Counted from the stretch's first letter, positions 34,538 through 43,287 are shown. The stretch is DNA of 48,879 nucleotides from Caryophanales bacterium UBA7057 (GCA_002493865.1 DLAC01000054.1:1-48879), one strand, 5' to 3'. Notes: generated by a model from the sequence alone, not told the origin. Made by a program: numbers and translations.

Positions 34538-35812
34538 ATGGCAAAAAGCAAAAAGGGTGAAAACCGTAAAGAAATTATCATAAAAGTAGAAGGAAAGGAA
34601 TGGAATACTGCCTTAGATAAAACATTCGAAAAGAAAGTAAAAACAGTGACTGTCGATGGATTCCGTAAAGGAAAATGTCCAAGAAACGTATTTGAAAAGA
34701 AGTATGGAAAGGAATCTTTATATTTTGATGCAGCTGAATCATTACTTCAAACAGCATTTAAAAAATTAATGGATGAGAATAAGGATTTAGTTCCTGTCGT
34801 TCAACCAAGAGTAGATATTAAGTCAATCGATGAAAAGGGTGTAGAATATCTATTTACAATTATTACTGCTCCTGAAGTTAATGTAAAAAAATATAAAGGA
34901 CTAAGTGTTAAGAAACCAACAGTAAAAGTTACAAAAGAAGAAATTGAACATGAAATGGGACATTTACTAGAAAAGTATACAGAACTTGTAACGAAAGAAA
35001 AAGGAAAAGTAGAAAAGGGAAATGTCGCAATTATTGACTTTGAAGGATTTAAAGATGGAGTAGCCTTTGATGGTGGAAAAGGAGAAAACTATTCTTTAGA
35101 AATTGGAAGTAATACATTTATTCCTGGATTTGAAGATCAAGTGATCGGAATGAAAACAGGAGAAGAAAAGGATTTAAATCTAAAATTCCCAGAAGACTAT
35201 GCATCTGAAGAATTAAAAGGACAAGAAGTAGTATTTAAAGTAAAGGTACATGAAATCAAAGAAAAACAAGCAAGAGAGTTAGATCAAGAATTTTTTGATG
35301 ACTTAGGTATGGAAGGTGTCGATACCAAAGAAAAACTCGAAAAAGAAATTAAAGCTTCTATTACTGCACATAAAGAAATGGAAGCAGAAAATACATATGT
35401 AGATCAATTATTAGAAGCAGTTGCTAAAAATGTAGAAGTAGATATTCCAGAAGAAATGGTAGAAGATGAATTAGATCATATGATTCATAGATTCTCTCAT
35501 CAACTAGAGATGCAAGGAATTAATTTGGATATGTATTATCAATTTACCAATAGTTCTGAACAAGATTTAAGAAACCAAATGGAAAAAGAAGGATATCAAC
35601 ATGTATTATACCGTTTAATGTTAGAAGAAATCGTAAAATTAGAGGGTATTAAAATTACAGACAAAGAAGTTGCAAAAGAACTGAAAGATCTTTCTGAAAA
35701 ATATGGTATGAAAGAAGAAGAAGTCGAAAAACAATTCGGTGGAAAAGAAATGATTCAATATGATCTTGAAATGAGAAAAGCAATCGACTTATTAAAAGAA
35801 GCAAATAAATAA
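34538..35812 (+). CDS. tig: Trigger factor chaperone / peptidyl-prolyl isomerase
   Basis: This 424-residue protein has three trigger factor parts: an N-terminal ribosome-binding domain with the signature GFRKGKCPRNVFEKKYG, an FKBP-type domain starting KGNVAIIDFEGFKDG and ending VVFKVKVHEIK, and a long helical C-terminal chaperone domain. It binds nascent chains at the ribosome exit tunnel. Ribosome site is TTGGAGG. In Bacillus tig is followed by clpX and lon; here an inverted HAD gene separates tig from lon and clpX is absent. Confidence 0.96.
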   Translation: MAKSKKGENRKEIIIKVEGKEWNTALDKTFEKKVKTVTVDGFRKGKCPRNVFEKKYGKESLYFDAAESLLQTAFKKLMDENKDLVPVVQPRVDIKSIDEKGVEYLFTIITAPEVNVKKYKGLSVKKPTVKVTKEEIEHEMGHLLEKYTELVTKEKGKVEKGNVAIIDFEGFKDGVAFDGGKGENYSLEIGSNTFIPGFEDQVIGMKTGEEKDLNLKFPEDYASEELKGQEVVFKVKVHEIKEKQARELDQEFFDDLGMEGVDTKEKLEKEIKASITAHKEMEAENTYVDQLLEAVAKNVEVDIPEEMVEDELDHMIHRFSHQLEMQGINLDMYYQFTNSSEQDLRNQMEKEGYQHVLYRLMLEEIVKLEGIKITDKEVAKELKDLSEKYGMKEEEVEKQFGGKEMIQYDLEMRKAIDLLKEANK

Positions 35813-35826
35813 AATGCTTCTTTTTT
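35795..35826 (+). terminator. Rho-independent terminator of tig
   Basis: AAAGAAGCA and TGCTTCTTT pair across the stop codon and continue into Ts. Confidence 0.8.
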
Positions 35827-35900
35827 CGTTCTCAAAAATGTAAAAGAGTACTAAATATATTTTTGTAATTGATTGTCTCACGTGTTTTAAATAGTTAGAT

Positions 35901-35932
35901 GTTAAAAAAATACTATGCAAGTTCATAGTATT
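35901..35932 (-). terminator. Rho-independent terminator for the leftward HAD gene
   Basis: On the minus strand AATACTATG and CATAGTATT form a perfect 9-base stem with a 6-base loop, followed by seven Ts. Confidence 0.8.
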
Positions 35933-35977
35933 CAATATATTCATGAGAAAGATAAATGATGTAGTGTGAAGCATGTA

Positions 35978-36535
35978 TTATTTTTTTAATGCGAATTGCT
36001 TACAATATTCATCCGTTTCGCTAGAAAAGATAGACTCCAAAGTAGAAATGATAGGATATTGTTCATTGATTGTAGTTTGTTCTTTAAATATACTTTTATT
36101 TTCACCAACCGCGTTAAAAAATAATGGTATGCCATCGTGAACAACCCACTCATCAAGATTTTTAATTGAATCATCGACTAGTAAGTTTCCTTTTGCCTGA
36201 ACTACACGACTTTTTCCTAAATTATTTGGAACTAAAATAATATTGTTTTGAATTCCCAACTCTCTAAAATATTCTATCTTTGCTAATCCTTCTGATAGAG
36301 AATGAACTTTTGTTAAAATTTCAGCATCATTTGGATTGTGTTCTTTTATGATAGCAATTGCATTGTTAATAATCTTTGCTTGTCTAATCCATTCCTGCCA
36401 ATTTAGTTGCTGTAAATAGGTTAATCTTTTGATATCTACTCCCATATTTTTCAGTCGATTATATTCATCAAATAAACCGCATTCAGTATCAAGTATTACT
36501 CCATCACAATCTATATATCTAATAATCTTTTCCAT
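35978..36535 (-). CDS. HAD-superfamily nucleotidase-like hydrolase
   Basis: This 185-residue protein begins EKIIRYIDCDGVILD, which holds the HAD nucleophile and acid/base Asp pair (D9 and D11) as in 5'(3')-deoxyribonucleotidases. It ends with LLVDDSIKNLDEW, the motif IV Asp pair. Between them is a helical cap. The substrate may be a nucleotide or a phosphorylated small molecule. The start at 36535 has GGAGG upstream; the longer in-frame start at 36547 is inside that stretch. It is the only leftward gene between tig and lon and has its own terminator, so it may be an insertion into an older tig-lon neighbourhood. Confidence 0.75.
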   Translation of the reverse strand: MEKIIRYIDCDGVILDTECGLFDEYNRLKNMGVDIKRLTYLQQLNWQEWIRQAKIINNAIAIIKEHNPNDAEILTKVHSLSEGLAKIEYFRELGIQNNIILVPNNLGKSRVVQAKGNLLVDDSIKNLDEWVVHDGIPLFFNAVGENKSIFKEQTTINEQYPIISTLESIFSSETDEYCKQFALKK

Positions 36536-36610
36536 AAAAACCTCCATTTCTACATATTATATCACCACCATATAAATATGGGAAATCTTTAACCTTAAAA
36601 GTGAAAAAAC

Positions 36611-36642
36611 TTTAACTATTTTTAGTAACAAAAATAGTTAAA
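36611..36642. repeat. 13-base perfect inverted repeat upstream of the HAD gene
   Basis: TTTAACTATTTTT and AAAAATAGTTAAA flank a 6-base AGTAAC loop. On the minus strand it is followed by GTTTTTT, so it could act as a leader terminator or attenuator about 75 bases before the HAD start, or as an operator for the divergent genes. Confidence 0.8.
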
Positions 36643-36682
36643 ATTTACCAGGAATTTATTTGTAAAAAAATGTATAATTACA

Positions 36683-36719
36683 TTGCATTTTCGAGGGGAA
36701 CTGTTATAATAAGAAACAG
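36683..36719 (+). promoter_or_regulatory. Promoter of lon with dyad over the -10
   Basis: TTGCAT (36683-36688), 16 bases, TATAAT (36705-36710). CTGTT (36701-36705) and AACAG (36715-36719) form a dyad across the -10. Confidence 0.6.
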
Positions 36720-36743
36720 AGTTTTTAAAGGATGTGAAGAACC

Positions 36744-39098
36744 ATGAATTTAAAGAAATTACCCGTTTTATTACTTCATAGCATGGTTCTTTTTCCATTA
36801 AGTGAAATACGCTTGGAATTTGATAGTTTAGAAGAAAAACAATTGCTTTCCTTATCGGAAGGAGGGTTTAATAGCCATCTACTAGTGGTAAATCCTTTAC
36901 TACCACTGGATCAAACTACAACTACCACGTTACCAGATGTTGCAGTCATTGGTCAAATTCGAATGAGAATCGATATGCCAAATGGGAAAACGAGAATTTC
37001 TATTTATGGAGTCAGAAGAGTAAAAGTAAAGTCTTATGTAGAAGAAAATCATATTTTAGAAGCTGAGATTGATGAGATTGATGTAGTTATACCAGATGCT
37101 AAAGAAGAAATTGCCTACATTCGAAAAATGATGAATATTTTAGAATCTTATGTAGATACCACGGATTATACCAACAACATTTTAGAACGAATTGCGGGTG
37201 TTAGTAATTTGGATACGATGACAGATTTAATCGCACCGTCTCTTCCTTTGTTATATCAAAGACAACTTTCTTATATTAGTACAGTGGATGCCATCAATCG
37301 TAGTATGATGATTATGGAAGATATCGAAGATGACGTTCAAATTTTAGAAATCGAGAAAAAGATTGATGAGAAACTATCCCATGATATTGATCAAGCACAA
37401 AAAGAGTATGTTTTAAGAGAAAAAATCCGTGTGATTAAAGAAGAACTAGGAGACATCAACGATAAAGATAGTGATATTGAAAAACTTCGTCAGAAAACCA
37501 AAAAACTAGAATGCCCTGAGAAAGTAAGAAATCGTTTGCTGTTAGAAATTAACCGATATGAGACGAGTAATCCGAATTCTCCAGAAGTAGGAGTCATTAG
37601 AAATTATGTAGATTGGTTATTAGAACTTCCTTGGAAGAAGTATACTGTAGATAATAAAGATTTAAGAAAAGTAAAAGATGTATTAGATGATTCTCATTAT
37701 GGATTGGACATAGTAAAAGAAAGAATTATCGAGTATCTTGCCGTGAAACAAAATACAAAAGATTTAAAAAGCCCGATTCTTTGTTTGGTAGGACCTCCCG
37801 GAGTTGGAAAAACTTCATTAGCCAAAAGTATTGCAGAAAGCCTAAATCGTAAATGTACGAAAATTTCTGTTGGAGGAATTAATGATGAAGCAGAGATTGT
37901 AGGTCACCGTAGAACTTATGTAGGTGCAGCACCTGGTTTAGTGATTCAGGGAATGAAGAAAGCAGGAAGTACCAATCCAGTATTTATTATCGATGAAATT
38001 GATAAAATGACGAAAGATATTAAGGGAGATCCTGCGAGTGCCTTGTTAGAGGTTTTAGACCCAGAACAAAACAAAACTTTTGCAGATCACTATATCGAAG
38101 AAGAATTTGATCTTAGTAAAGTAATGTTTATCACAACGGCCAATTATTTTGAACAAATTCCACCAGAACTGCGAGATCGTTTAGAAATTATTGAACTTTC
38201 TTCCTACACAGAATATGAAAAACTAGATATTGCCAAGAACTATTTATTACCAAAAGAAATCCGCGAACACGGACTAAAGACAAAGAATGTAAAGTTCAGT
38301 GATGAAGTGATTTTAACCATTATTAGAAACTATACAAAAGAAGCGGGAGTTCGTGATTTAGAGAGAAACTTAGCAAGCATTTTAAGAAAAATCGTAAAGC
38401 AAAAAATATTAGAAAAGAAAACGGAAGAATTTGATATTACAGATTACAACATTGAAAAATATTTAGGTAAAAAGAAATATTTATTAAATGAGAATGATAT
38501 TATTGAAAGAGTAGGAGTTGTGAATGGACTTGCCTATACACCTTTCGGTGGGGATATTCTACCAATTGAAGCAGTAATGTTTCCTGGAAGTGGAAAGATT
38601 ATTATGACTGGACAACTAGGGGATGTGATGAAGGAATCTGCCCAGTTATCCTTTGATTACTTAAAATCTAACTTTGATAAGTACCATATTGATTATCATA
38701 AATTTGAAGAAAATGATATTCATATTCATGTCCCAGAAGGAGCCATTCCTAAGGATGGTCCTAGTGCAGGGGCAGCTGTTACGACAACGCTTTTATCTCT
38801 ACTTACAGATTATGCGATTGCAACGAATGTTGCAATGACTGGAGAGATGACTCTACGTGGAAAAATTTTACCAATTGGCGGACTTAAAGAGAAAGTGATT
38901 GGTGCACATCGCAATCTAGTAAAAACAATCTTTATTCCAAGAATGAATGAAAAAGACTTAGAAGAGATTCCGGAAGAAGTAAAACATGATATTGATTTCA
39001 TTTTAGTAGATCGCTATCAAGATATTCATAAAGTGCTATTTAAAAAGAAAAGGGGAAAGAAAAATGATCCAAGAAATATTAGGTTATTGCTTGATTAA
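36744..39098 (+). CDS. lon: ATP-dependent protease Lon
   Basis: This 784-residue protein is full length. The N-terminal LON substrate domain (residues 1 to about 200) opens KKLPVLLLHSMVLFPLSEI. The AAA+ module has Walker A GPPGVGKT (350-357) and Walker B VFIIDEIDK. The C-terminal protease domain has PKDGPSAGAA with catalytic Ser674 and Lys717 in GGLKEK. It degrades misfolded and regulatory proteins in the cytosol. The 3' end overlaps the next gene by 35 bases. It is preceded by a promoter with a dyad but no recognisable CtsR site. Confidence 0.97.
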   Translation: MNLKKLPVLLLHSMVLFPLSEIRLEFDSLEEKQLLSLSEGGFNSHLLVVNPLLPLDQTTTTTLPDVAVIGQIRMRIDMPNGKTRISIYGVRRVKVKSYVEENHILEAEIDEIDVVIPDAKEEIAYIRKMMNILESYVDTTDYTNNILERIAGVSNLDTMTDLIAPSLPLLYQRQLSYISTVDAINRSMMIMEDIEDDVQILEIEKKIDEKLSHDIDQAQKEYVLREKIRVIKEELGDINDKDSDIEKLRQKTKKLECPEKVRNRLLLEINRYETSNPNSPEVGVIRNYVDWLLELPWKKYTVDNKDLRKVKDVLDDSHYGLDIVKERIIEYLAVKQNTKDLKSPILCLVGPPGVGKTSLAKSIAESLNRKCTKISVGGINDEAEIVGHRRTYVGAAPGLVIQGMKKAGSTNPVFIIDEIDKMTKDIKGDPASALLEVLDPEQNKTFADHYIEEEFDLSKVMFITTANYFEQIPPELRDRLEIIELSSYTEYEKLDIAKNYLLPKEIREHGLKTKNVKFSDEVILTIIRNYTKEAGVRDLERNLASILRKIVKQKILEKKTEEFDITDYNIEKYLGKKKYLLNENDIIERVGVVNGLAYTPFGGDILPIEAVMFPGSGKIIMTGQLGDVMKESAQLSFDYLKSNFDKYHIDYHKFEENDIHIHVPEGAIPKDGPSAGAAVTTTLLSLLTDYAIATNVAMTGEMTLRGKILPIGGLKEKVIGAHRNLVKTIFIPRMNEKDLEEIPEEVKHDIDFILVDRYQDIHKVLFKKKRGKKNDPRNIRLLLD

Positions 39099-39801
39099 AA
39101 AGCAATTAATTAAAGAACCAGAAATGCAGATTCTAATAGATGTTTCAGAAAAAAAAGCATTGGTAAGTTGGCTACATTATTTAGAAAAATTAATACAGAG
39201 GGAAAAATTGATATCCGCTAATCCTGAAATCCTAATAAAGGTAAGAAATATCGTGAATATGAAACGATTTGAGTATTTTGGAGATTCAGAAATTCAATCT
39301 CTATGCAATAGTCTAGTTGGATATTGTAATACGTATGATACATTACTAAAATCAGAGAAAACGGAGATTTGTGAAAAGTGGTTGGAAGGAGAAATTTCTT
39401 CTAGGAATATTCCTACAATAAAACCTGAAGTAGATATAAAAACTATATTAGAATTAATTGCATCTGATTTTGATAACTTATGTACTTTATTAAATTCAAA
39501 CGGTCAGTCTATGGAAAAGGGTGATTCCTTATCATATCTTTCTACGATTTCGTGGACAGCCAATCAACATCCAGAATTATTTAATACGAAAGATGAATTT
39601 ATAATTGGAAATGCATCTAATCTGCTTCCACTAGAAAGTGGAACTAGTTTTTTAGAAAAAACTCTTTCTATCATTTCATATTTCTTAGAACAAATGCCTG
39701 GTGAAATAGAGCCTTCTCTTAGAGAAAGCTTAGAAAATGTTCAAAAGAAATTAGAAGAAACGAATGAGTCTTTGACGCAATCGGGAAAGGTAAATTGTTG
39801 A
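39064..39801 (+). CDS. Unknown protein translationally coupled to lon
   Basis: This 245-residue soluble helical protein starts inside the 3' end of lon (35-base overlap) with GGGGAAAG as its ribosome site, also inside lon. No membrane helix, signal or catalytic motif is visible. Distinct pieces are ILIDVSEKKALVSWLHYLE, a repeated helical region with DNLCTLLNSNG, and a hydrophilic tail (EETNESLTQ). Overlap with lon suggests coordinated expression and perhaps a Lon-related function. The Bacillus equivalent position holds ysxC, but this is no GTPase. Confidence 0.7.
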   Translation: MIQEILGYCLIKKQLIKEPEMQILIDVSEKKALVSWLHYLEKLIQREKLISANPEILIKVRNIVNMKRFEYFGDSEIQSLCNSLVGYCNTYDTLLKSEKTEICEKWLEGEISSRNIPTIKPEVDIKTILELIASDFDNLCTLLNSNGQSMEKGDSLSYLSTISWTANQHPELFNTKDEFIIGNASNLLPLESGTSFLEKTLSIISYFLEQMPGEIEPSLRESLENVQKKLEETNESLTQSGKVNC

Positions 39802-39811
39802 GAATATCCTC

Positions 39812-39856
39812 TGATAGGAAAAGAAAACGACGAAAACTAGTCTTTTTCTTTTTTTT
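39812..39856 (+). terminator. Probable rho-independent terminator
   Basis: AAAAGAAAAC and GTCTTTTTCTTTT can pair with slippage around an 11-base loop and run into Ts. The pairing is imperfect. Confidence 0.5.
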
Positions 39857-39891
39857 ATTTCATATGTTGAAATAGAAAAGAGGGATTTGAA

Positions 39892-40710
39892 TTGAAAAAA
39901 ATGATACCTTTCAGTAAAACTGTACATTTTAAAACAATGATTGCTGAGGTTACAGACATTGAAATTAAACATACGTTAAAAGTAACAGAAGAGCATACCA
40001 TCGAGGGAGATATTTTAGTAGATGGTACTTATAAGATGACAGAAGCGAGTCAATTAGAAGAAGAATTTCACTATACGCTTCCTTTTACCATTGAGGTAGA
40101 TGATAAGTATAATATTGAGTCTGCAGATATTAATATTCACGACTTCTATTTTGAGATTATTAATGAGGAAGATTTAAAAGTCAATGTAGAACTTGAAATT
40201 ACACAAGTAGAAGAAAAAGAGGAAATACAAGATGAGGTGAAAGAAGAAGCACAAATAGAAGAAATTGATGAATTTCAAGAAGAAGACGAATTGCTAGAAG
40301 AAAGTAGTGAGGAAGAAGAAAGTCGTACGGAGACAGAGGTAGAGACTGTTGACGGAAATGCTTCATTCTTAGAACTAGATCAAGTGCCTCAAAAAGTGGA
40401 AATTTTAGAAGAAATTAATCAAAAAGAAAAAGCAAATACAAATATAAGTCTAAGCACATCTTCTACTGTCGAGAATGAAGAACCGGAAGTCAAGGAAGAA
40501 AAGATAACTAGTAGTGTTTCGTCTATATTCTCATCGATTAATCAAGAAGAAACATTTGTAACTTACCATGTATATATTGTCAGAGAGCAGGATACGATTG
40601 ATTCCATTATCGAAAAATATCAAACAACAAGGGAAGCAATTTCTGCATATAATGACTTAACGAATGTGCAGGCAGGAAGTAAAATCATTATTCCATGTTC
40701 GAATGAATAA
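39892..40710 (+). CDS. SpoVID-like spore coat morphogenesis protein with LysM domain
   Basis: In this 272-residue protein, residues 1 to about 105 form a beta-rich domain (IKHTLKVTEEHTIEGDILVDGTYKM, EEEFHYTLPFTIEV) resembling the SpoVID/SPOCS (DUF3794) type. A very acidic low-complexity stretch (about 108-215, EEKEEIQDEVKEE) follows. The C-terminus holds one LysM (YHVYIVREQDTIDSI...IIPCSNE). This order matches Bacillus SpoVID. The TTG at 39892 has GAGGGA at ideal distance; ATG at 39901 is too far. It precedes a YsxE-like gene as spoVID precedes ysxE. The assignment rests on context plus layout. Confidence 0.6.
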   Translation: MKKMIPFSKTVHFKTMIAEVTDIEIKHTLKVTEEHTIEGDILVDGTYKMTEASQLEEEFHYTLPFTIEVDDKYNIESADINIHDFYFEIINEEDLKVNVELEITQVEEKEEIQDEVKEEAQIEEIDEFQEEDELLEESSEEEESRTETEVETVDGNASFLELDQVPQKVEILEEINQKEKANTNISLSTSSTVENEEPEVKEEKITSSVSSIFSSINQEETFVTYHVYIVREQDTIDSIIEKYQTTREAISAYNDLTNVQAGSKIIIPCSNE

Positions 40711-41593
40711 GCAAGAAGTATTGGAAAAATATCAAATCTTTCCAAAAAGTGTAAAGAAAAAAAAGAATGTAGATATAATTGGCACGGATCATGGAAGATA
40801 TGTCTTAAAAAAGGGGGATAGTCATACAATCTATGAATATTTAGAAACTAGAAATTTTCATAATATTTCTAGTCCTATTACAACTAGAGAAGATGGCTAT
40901 CTGTTGTATCCCTATATTGAAGACAGTGAGGTTCCAGAAGAACAGAGAGTAGAAGATTTTATCTATTTACTGAGTATTCTACATACCAAAACGACATTTT
41001 ATAAAACCGTAGAATTAGATAAAATCAAGGAAATCTTTGAAACAATTCGCGCAAGACAAGACTATTTGATTCAGTATTACCATAATCTTCAAGATATCAT
41101 TGAAACAGAAAAATATATGTCACCTAGTCACTACTTATTAATTCGAAATCTATCACTGATTTACTTTCATTTAACAGAAAGTAAAATTCAAATTGAAAAA
41201 TGGTACGATTTAATGAAGAACCATAAAAAAATGCGCTATGTGATGACACATGGGAATTTAAAGAAAGAACATTTTATTGAAAATAGGGATTTATATTTAA
41301 TTAGTTGGGATCGTTCGCGTGTCAATTTACCAGCCTATGATTTGGAAAACTTTTATAGAAATAATTGGAAAGAAACTACACTTACTGACTTTTTAGAAGT
41401 GTATCAGTCAAAATATCTATTAAGAAAAGAAGAACTTTCTCTTTTTTTAGCACTGATTTATTTGCCTGAAAAAATCGAGTTTGGAGAAAGTGAAATTAAA
41501 AATATTCGTGTAATTCGTTCATTCGCTAGTTATCATGAACAATTAGAAGAATGGAAAATAAAGACACCTCCTAGGGAAAAAAGCCCTAGGTAG
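40703..41593 (+). CDS. YsxE/CotS-like protein-kinase-fold protein, probably non-catalytic
   Basis: This 296-residue protein follows the CotS/YsxE spore-coat pattern: a small lobe ending YVLKKGD (Lys), a hinge LLYPYIED, helical LHTKTTFYKTV, then THGNLKKEHFI and LISWDRSRVNLPAYDLENFYR. In active aminoglycoside-phosphotransferase-fold kinases these are HGDxxxxN and DFD/E. Here the catalytic Asp and Asn read N and H, so it is probably a pseudokinase. It overlaps the SpoVID-like gene by eight bases without a clear ribosome site, implying coupled translation. Its stop codon lies inside a bidirectional terminator. Confidence 0.65.
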   Translation: MNKQEVLEKYQIFPKSVKKKKNVDIIGTDHGRYVLKKGDSHTIYEYLETRNFHNISSPITTREDGYLLYPYIEDSEVPEEQRVEDFIYLLSILHTKTTFYKTVELDKIKEIFETIRARQDYLIQYYHNLQDIIETEKYMSPSHYLLIRNLSLIYFHLTESKIQIEKWYDLMKNHKKMRYVMTHGNLKKEHFIENRDLYLISWDRSRVNLPAYDLENFYRNNWKETTLTDFLEVYQSKYLLRKEELSLFLALIYLPEKIEFGESEIKNIRVIRSFASYHEQLEEWKIKTPPREKSPR

Positions 41594-41602
41594 ATGTCTT
41601 TT
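41561..41602. terminator. Bidirectional rho-independent terminator
   Basis: AAGACacCTCCTAGGG and CCCTAGGtagatGTCTT form a long imperfect hairpin with A and T tracts on both sides, serving the converging YsxE-like gene and the leftward 75-residue gene. Confidence 0.85.
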
Positions 41603-41828
41603 AAAATATAATTCTAATAAATCCAATTAAAACGACCATTAAAAATAAAAAACAAAGAAAGGCATTAAATCGAGTAACAATGAAGATTGTAAAAATACAT
41701 TGATAAACTAAGATAATTAGAAAGGCAAGTAGAAATCCCATATAGAATAAACTTGTTTTTCTTTTTGTTTTACATCCTTGACAACAACAGAAAAATCCAT
41801 GTTGCCCAGGTTTTCTTTTTTGAAACAT
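41601..41828 (-). CDS. Small cysteine-rich membrane protein
   Basis: This 75-residue protein has a basic N-terminus with a Cys cluster (FFCCCQGCKTKRKT), then two hydrophobic helices (about residues 27-48 and 54-74). On the minus strand, CAGGTGAA precedes the ATG at a proper distance and TATTATAAC lies just upstream. The gene ends at a bidirectional terminator. These signals support a real gene. The CCC-xx-C cluster might bind a metal. No family is recognised. The longer reverse frame at 41717-42055 overlaps it and lacks support. Confidence 0.65.
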   Translation of the reverse strand: MFQKRKPGQHGFFCCCQGCKTKRKTSLFYMGFLLAFLIILVYQCIFTIFIVTRFNAFLCFLFLMVVLIGFIRIIF

Positions 41829-41869
41829 TGCGCTTCACCTGTTATAATATATGAGAAAACTCGCAAGTG

Positions 41870-41898
41870 TTGACATTTTGACAATTTTTTTCTATAAT
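41870..41898 (+). promoter_or_regulatory. Near-consensus promoter of the paralogue pair
   Basis: TTGACA (41870-41875), 17 bases, TATAAT (41893-41898). A start near 41905 would give an almost leaderless mRNA for the ATG at 41907. Confidence 0.8.
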
Positions 41899-41906
41899 AA
41901 GGAGCC

Positions 41907-42575
41907 ATGGTGATTCGTATGAAAAATTTAATTTTAAATCCATATTTATTATATTTAGTGAATACACAGAAAAGGCAATATAGTGGTATCATAGAGTGTC
42001 CAAAGATACGAATGGTTCCCCAACGTAAACAAGTGGCAGTTCTAGAAGTTTCCAATCATTTTTTTGAGTTAGAAAAAATTAAAGGACATGGGATTTTTCT
42101 TGGAAAAGAACTTCCTATTCACGAGTCTGATAAAGAATTTATAGATATTACGACATTTCAAAAATTTCCTTATGAACGTAGTTTTGATTTTGATCATGCC
42201 AATTTAGATTCTTTAAGAAAAGCATATCGTAAATATCGAATCATGGAACTTGGGGATGTTTCTAGCTTTGGAATACAAAAACTGTATCGAGGAAAGGTTT
42301 CTATCAAGGATTCTTCTAGTTTTAAAAACTTTGTAATTTTTGAATCGGATGCATCTTTTCCTAAAATAGATACTTACTTACTGCAATTAGAAGGTAATAG
42401 AGTAATGATTTTAAGGGACTTTTTAGAAGGAAAAGGTCTAAATTCTTCCTTTTCTCTTATGGATAAGAAAAATCAAGACTTAACATTTGAATTCACGGAA
42501 GAGATTCCACTAGAAGAATTAAAAGAAATTTCTATTTCCTATTCTGAAGAAGGAAAGAAAAAGGCTAAGTTTTAG
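41907..42575 (+). CDS. Lineage-specific protein, second paralogue family, copy A
   Basis: This 222-residue soluble protein has no recognised family. It shares with the next gene MKN.L.NP.LLYLV.TQK, VAVLEVSNHFFELEK.KG, LPI.ESDKEFIDIT, YRKY.IMEL, FGIQKLYRGKV and E.EEIPL.E.K.IS. The ATG at 41907 could start a nearly leaderless message; GTG 41910 and ATG 41919 are alternatives and AAGGAG (41899-41904) suits them only if transcription begins further upstream. A hairpin (TAGGGCT/AGCCCTA) at the stop codon separates it from copy B. Function unknown. Confidence 0.7.
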   Translation: MVIRMKNLILNPYLLYLVNTQKRQYSGIIECPKIRMVPQRKQVAVLEVSNHFFELEKIKGHGIFLGKELPIHESDKEFIDITTFQKFPYERSFDFDHANLDSLRKAYRKYRIMELGDVSSFGIQKLYRGKVSIKDSSSFKNFVIFESDASFPKIDTYLLQLEGNRVMILRDFLEGKGLNSSFSLMDKKNQDLTFEFTEEIPLEELKEISISYSEEGKKKAKF

Positions 42576-42593
42576 GGCTATAAAGCCCTACTT
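42574..42593 (+). terminator. Hairpin between the two paralogues
   Basis: TAGGGCT and AGCCCTA pair around ATAA. Only a weak T tract follows (ACTTTC), so it may attenuate or stabilise rather than terminate. Confidence 0.5.
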
Positions 42594-42606
42594 TCATAGT
42601 AGAAGA

Positions 42607-43287
42607 TTGTTAATTCATATGAAAAATATATTTTTAAATCCAAATTTATTATATTTAGTAGATACACAAAAAGTAGAATTCAATGGATCAGTCAATGATT
42701 TTAGACTTTCTCTTCAAAGAAAAAACGTTGCAGTCCTAGAAGTTTCTAACCATTTCTTTGAATTAGAAAAAGTTAAAGGATATGGTGTTTATTTAGGAAC
42801 AGAATTACCGATTCGTGAGTCCGATAAAGAATTTATAGATATTACTATGGCATTTCGTAAATTCCCTTATGGAAAGGATTTCGATTTTAAAAACGCCAAT
42901 TTGAAATCACTAAGAAGTGAATATCGGAAGTATCAAATCATGGAACTAGAAGATCCTTCTGGTCTTGGGATTCAAAAACTTTATCGAGGTAAAGTCTTTA
43001 TGAGAGATACCGATCGTCCAAGAGAGCCTATGTTGTCTTTAATAATGAAATCCATATCAATAGTTACATTTTTTGTTCAATTAGAAAGTGGAAGAATTAT
43101 GCATTTAGTAGATTTTTTAGAGGGAAAGCATTTAGATTCTAAAGTTCCTTCTTTGAATGGAAAAAATTCATATTTAAAAGTGGAACTTGAAGAAGAGATA
43201 CCATTAAAAGAAATCAAAGATATTTCTGTTCCTTACCTTCAAGGTCAGAAGAAAAAATGTTTACAATTTCCAAAATCTAATATATAA
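42607..43287 (+). CDS. Lineage-specific protein, second paralogue family, copy B
   Basis: This protein of about 226 residues is a clear homologue of copy A across its whole length, with a different middle segment (DTDRPREPMLSLIMKSIS). The start is uncertain: TTG at 42607 or ATG at 42619, neither with a good ribosome site; both copies retain an in-frame (V/L)I(R/H)MKN stretch, so translation may begin upstream in both. It ends at a promoter for the T-box leader. No known domain or catalytic motif is visible. Function unknown. Confidence 0.65.
   Translation: MLIHMKNIFLNPNLLYLVDTQKVEFNGSVNDFRLSLQRKNVAVLEVSNHFFELEKVKGYGVYLGTELPIRESDKEFIDITMAFRKFPYGKDFDFKNANLKSLRSEYRKYQIMELEDPSGLGIQKLYRGKVFMRDTDRPREPMLSLIMKSISIVTFFVQLESGRIMHLVDFLEGKHLDSKVPSLNGKNSYLKVELEEEIPLKEIKDISVPYLQGQKKKCLQFPKSNI

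Noticed and set aside
36536..36743. Insertion-sequence ends around the HAD gene
   Set aside because: The inverted repeat at 36611-36642 is a local hairpin and no matching copy lies on the other side of the gene; no transposase is present.
41717..42055. 112-codon reverse frame overlapping the start of copy A
   Set aside because: It overlaps two better supported genes and has no ribosome site; the peptide has no family-like pattern.
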